Below, one piece after another: positions 46,124 through 47,833 of a DNA stretch of 47,833 bases. The DNA lies in contig NZ_JRPQ01000079.1 in NCBI RefSeq assembly GCF_000762405.1, forward strand, positions 1-47,833, in the 5' to 3' direction. Within the stretch, counting starts at the first letter, position 1. Every line of letters starts with the position of its first letter. The position numbers and the translations under genes are program-made. The stretch comes from Hoylesella timonensis S9-PR14 (GTDB taxonomy: Bacteria; Bacteroidota; Bacteroidia; Bacteroidales; Bacteroidaceae). The notes under the pieces were generated by a model. That model was not told the origin of the DNA. It did no database searches and saw only the letters and a program-made list of their open reading frames with translations.

Positions 46124-46199
46124 AAATGCTTATGATTACTCGGTATTTCGATAAAGCGGAGCAGTCATGAGGACATCACTCTCGCTTTCTCCGCCATGT

Positions 46200-47183
46200 T
46201 TATTCCTTTGTCAACTCACCCTTTTGGCTTTGTGCTTCATCGTGTTTGGATTTAGATTTTGTGACTAACCACACCCCACTAAACACCATGACGATAGCCA
46301 ATGCGTGTGTCCACTTAAAAATACCGATACCCGTAGCCACCGTAACGATGACAGCAACGATAGGTTGCACATAATTGTAGGTGCTGACAACCGTTGGACG
46401 AAGTACTTTTTGTGCAGATATAATGAGGATGTATCCCACAAAAGTGCCAAAGAATACCACATAAGCCGTCTCCATCCATGTTGTTACTGTGATGCTTTGC
46501 CACGGCAGGTCTGCCACTTGACGAAAAGAAAATGGCCAAATGAGACAGGTAGCCCACAGGAACATCCATTTGTTCACCGTAAACACAGAATATCTCTTGA
46601 CCAACTTATTGAACACGGACAGATAGAAGGCATAAGACAGTTGAGCGCCTAACACCAATAAATCGCCACGGATATCCCCCACCTTTGCGTTGGCTGCCGA
46701 CATGCTCGTGAGTATGAGAATGAGTGCTCCACAACAACCAACAAACACGCCCATTGCCTTTTTACTTGTTATCGGCTCTTTCAAGATGAGTGCCGCCAAT
46801 AACATGGCAAATATCGGCATCGAAGTTGTGACAATGCTTGCATTGATAGGAGACGTGAGACTTAGACCGATGGTGAAACAACATTGGTTACAAACCAAAC
46901 CAAAAACGGCTGCTCCTATGAACCAGAAAATATCATGGAGAGGAACCTTTTCTTTTTTGACAAAGAAAGACGTTATCCAAAACAGGATGGCTCCTCCCAA
47001 CACACGGAATGACACCATGTCCACACCTGTGATACCATTGGACATGGCATCTTTTCCAATGGGTGCCATTAGCCCCCATATAGCGCAGGCGGTGAACATA
47101 CTGAGGTGCGCCAAAAGAGGAACTTTATTGGAGCTATGGGGGTGCTTTTTATCTCTATATTGAAGATTTAGAAACTTATTCAT
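46200..47183 (-). CDS. EamA family (DMT) transporter
   Basis: A 327-residue inner membrane protein with ten predicted helices in two EamA repeats of about 140 residues. The first repeat begins near ACAIWGLMAPIGKDAM (33-48) and the second near GDLLVLGAQLSYAFYLSVF (about 180-198). Proteins of this group usually export metabolites such as amino acids. Substrate unknown. The N-terminal 25 residues are polar and the C-terminal tail is Lys-rich (cytoplasmic). It follows the AlaX-like gene by 71 bp and may share its transcript. Confidence 0.9.
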   Translation of the reverse strand: MNKFLNLQYRDKKHPHSSNKVPLLAHLSMFTACAIWGLMAPIGKDAMSNGITGVDMVSFRVLGGAILFWITSFFVKKEKVPLHDIFWFIGAAVFGLVCNQCCFTIGLSLTSPINASIVTTSMPIFAMLLAALILKEPITSKKAMGVFVGCCGALILILTSMSAANAKVGDIRGDLLVLGAQLSYAFYLSVFNKLVKRYSVFTVNKWMFLWATCLIWPFSFRQVADLPWQSITVTTWMETAYVVFFGTFVGYILIISAQKVLRPTVVSTYNYVQPIVAVIVTVATGIGIFKWTHALAIVMVFSGVWLVTKSKSKHDEAQSQKGELTKE

Positions 47184-47254
47184 CTACAGTTGATTAAGAT
47201 AATGAGCCCCTATATGATAAAGCGAAGGGCTCTATACACATGAAAAAGAAAGTT

Positions 47255-47704
47255 TTAGGAAATAACCTTAAAACGTATTCTGTACGTTTTTTGATGTTCA
47301 TCCCAATTGGTTCCCAACAACTCAAATTTGCCAATCTGACGGGTGGAACGAACATGTTTGCCTATGCAGGGGCAAATATCGTAGTCTCCGATTCGGCAAA
47401 TCCTTATCAAATCGGGCGCATTGGCAGGCAAACGCTCTAAACTGACACCTTCTGGAAGATGTTGTCTGTCCACCTCTTCAAAGGTGATGGGCAAGTCTTG
47501 CTGAATCAACTCATTCATACGAGTTTCTATCTCCTTTTCGGCATGTCTGTCAGGTTTGCTCTCCAACCGAAAAGTCATCTTGCTTTTCTTTCGCTCAATA
47601 TGGGCATTGTCTGAACGTTTACATCCAAACTTGCGCGTCATGAGCTGGTTGAGTAGATGCTCGGCCGTATGAGCAGGCGGAAAAGATACTTCTCTTTCTA
47701 ACAA
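47255..47704 (-). CDS. AlaX-like tRNA-editing domain protein
   Basis: A 149-residue protein resembling the second additional domain of threonyl- and alanyl-tRNA synthetases. The zinc/active-site residues are present: HTAEH (His12, His16) and CIGKH (Cys112, His116). Stand-alone AlaX proteins hydrolyse mischarged Ser- or Gly-tRNA-Ala. The frame has no ATG at its 5' end: an in-frame TAA lies 12 nt upstream of the TTG at 47704, so TTG (or a rarer ATT/ATC) must start it. A promoter box lies just upstream. Substrate is inferred from the family. Confidence 0.8.
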   Translation of the reverse strand: MLEREVSFPPAHTAEHLLNQLMTRKFGCKRSDNAHIERKKSKMTFRLESKPDRHAEKEIETRMNELIQQDLPITFEEVDRQHLPEGVSLERLPANAPDLIRICRIGDYDICPCIGKHVRSTRQIGKFELLGTNWDEHQKTYRIRFKVIS

Positions 47705-47729
47705 AATAATCGTGATTTAATGTTGTAGA

Positions 47730-47737
47730 CAAAGTTA
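47730..47737 (-). promoter_or_regulatory. -7 box for the AlaX-like gene
   Basis: TAACTTTG on the minus strand, 25 nt upstream of the TTG start. Confidence 0.65.
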
Positions 47738-47771
47738 CACATAATATCTAACTTGGCAAAATATGTAGGCT

Positions 47772-47821
47772 GGTTCTGTAAATTAGCTTTGTTAGATTTT
47801 GAGCTTATTTTTGAGGTCAAA
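47772..47821. repeat. 50-bp dispersed repeat, copy 2
   Basis: Gap-free alignment to 36334-36383 with 39 of 50 identical, both in the plus orientation. It sits near the right window edge, so any larger element would continue outside. Confidence 0.55.
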
Positions 47822-47833
47822 ATGCAAGAGAGT

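Noticed and set aside
47184..47254. GAGCCC/GGGCTC hairpin as a terminator between the AlaX-like gene and EamA
   Set aside because: The stem is 6 bp with a long loop and no T-run on the minus strand, so the two genes may well be cotranscribed.

Overview
The window is a stretch of core chromosome from a member of the order Bacteroidales, most likely a Prevotella-like organism (Prevotellaceae). The evidence is the many promoters with the Bacteroidetes -7 box TAnnTTTG, the general lack of strong Shine-Dalgarno sequences, and families largely restricted to this phylum: DUF4270, DUF4421, DUF4293, DUF4491, DUF4468, a Porin_10-type porin, a long-tailed ribosomal protein S16 and a Bacteroidetes-type RNA polymerase omega subunit. 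No phage, integrase, intact insertion sequence, rRNA operon or CRISPR array was seen. The genus is inference; the phylum is well supported.

Layout. 1-4.6 kb (minus strand): a kinase fused to a RapZ C-terminal domain, then a MurU-like nucleotidyltransferase, then guaA; the first two fit amino-sugar (cell-wall) recycling. Next come a candidate small RNA and groES-groEL (minus). 6.9-9.3 kb (plus): acyl-CoA carboxyltransferase, a 49-residue OadG/MmdE-like peptide and a biotin carrier, closed by a strong terminator; the membrane sodium-pump subunit usual for such clusters is absent here. 9.4-14.2 kb (plus): a short starch-synthase-like protein, a DUF4270 lipoprotein, a 40-residue basic peptide, galE and rpsP. 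14.4-16.7 kb (minus): penicillin-binding protein 1A. 17-20.3 kb (plus): pyrB-pyrI, glyA, a Cys-rich membrane peptide and tRNA-Cys.

20.3-25.3 kb: an exported phytase-like esterase (minus), engB plus an ABC-F ATPase (plus), then rlmH and a DUF4491 membrane protein (minus). 25.4-34.2 kb (plus): phosphoglucomutase/phosphomannomutase, then a tight six-gene operon that reads like extracellular nucleotide scavenging (secreted 5'-nucleotidase, NudC, purine permease) followed by an oxidoreductase, a DUF4421 protein and a DUF1460 amidase. 34.2-35 kb is a gene-free, repeat-bearing stretch. 35-47.8 kb: pgk, the bamD-rpoZ-DUF4293 operon (minus), uvrB, a DUF4468/small membrane protein/porin cluster, menA (minus), an HD-domain hydrolase, an EamA transporter and an AlaX-like tRNA-editing protein (both minus).

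The most unusual non-coding content is repeat structure in the gaps. A 22-bp-period tandem repeat occurs at three clear intergenic loci and one decayed one, all in the same orientation, and some arrays seem to have distinctive first and last units. A 72-bp dispersed repeat (1-72 and 34690-34761) and a 50-bp dispersed repeat (36334-36383 and 47772-47821) are also present. Other points of note are the candidate sRNA downstream of groEL, three TGACA/TGTCA inverted repeats upstream of groES, and the kinase-RapZ fusion.
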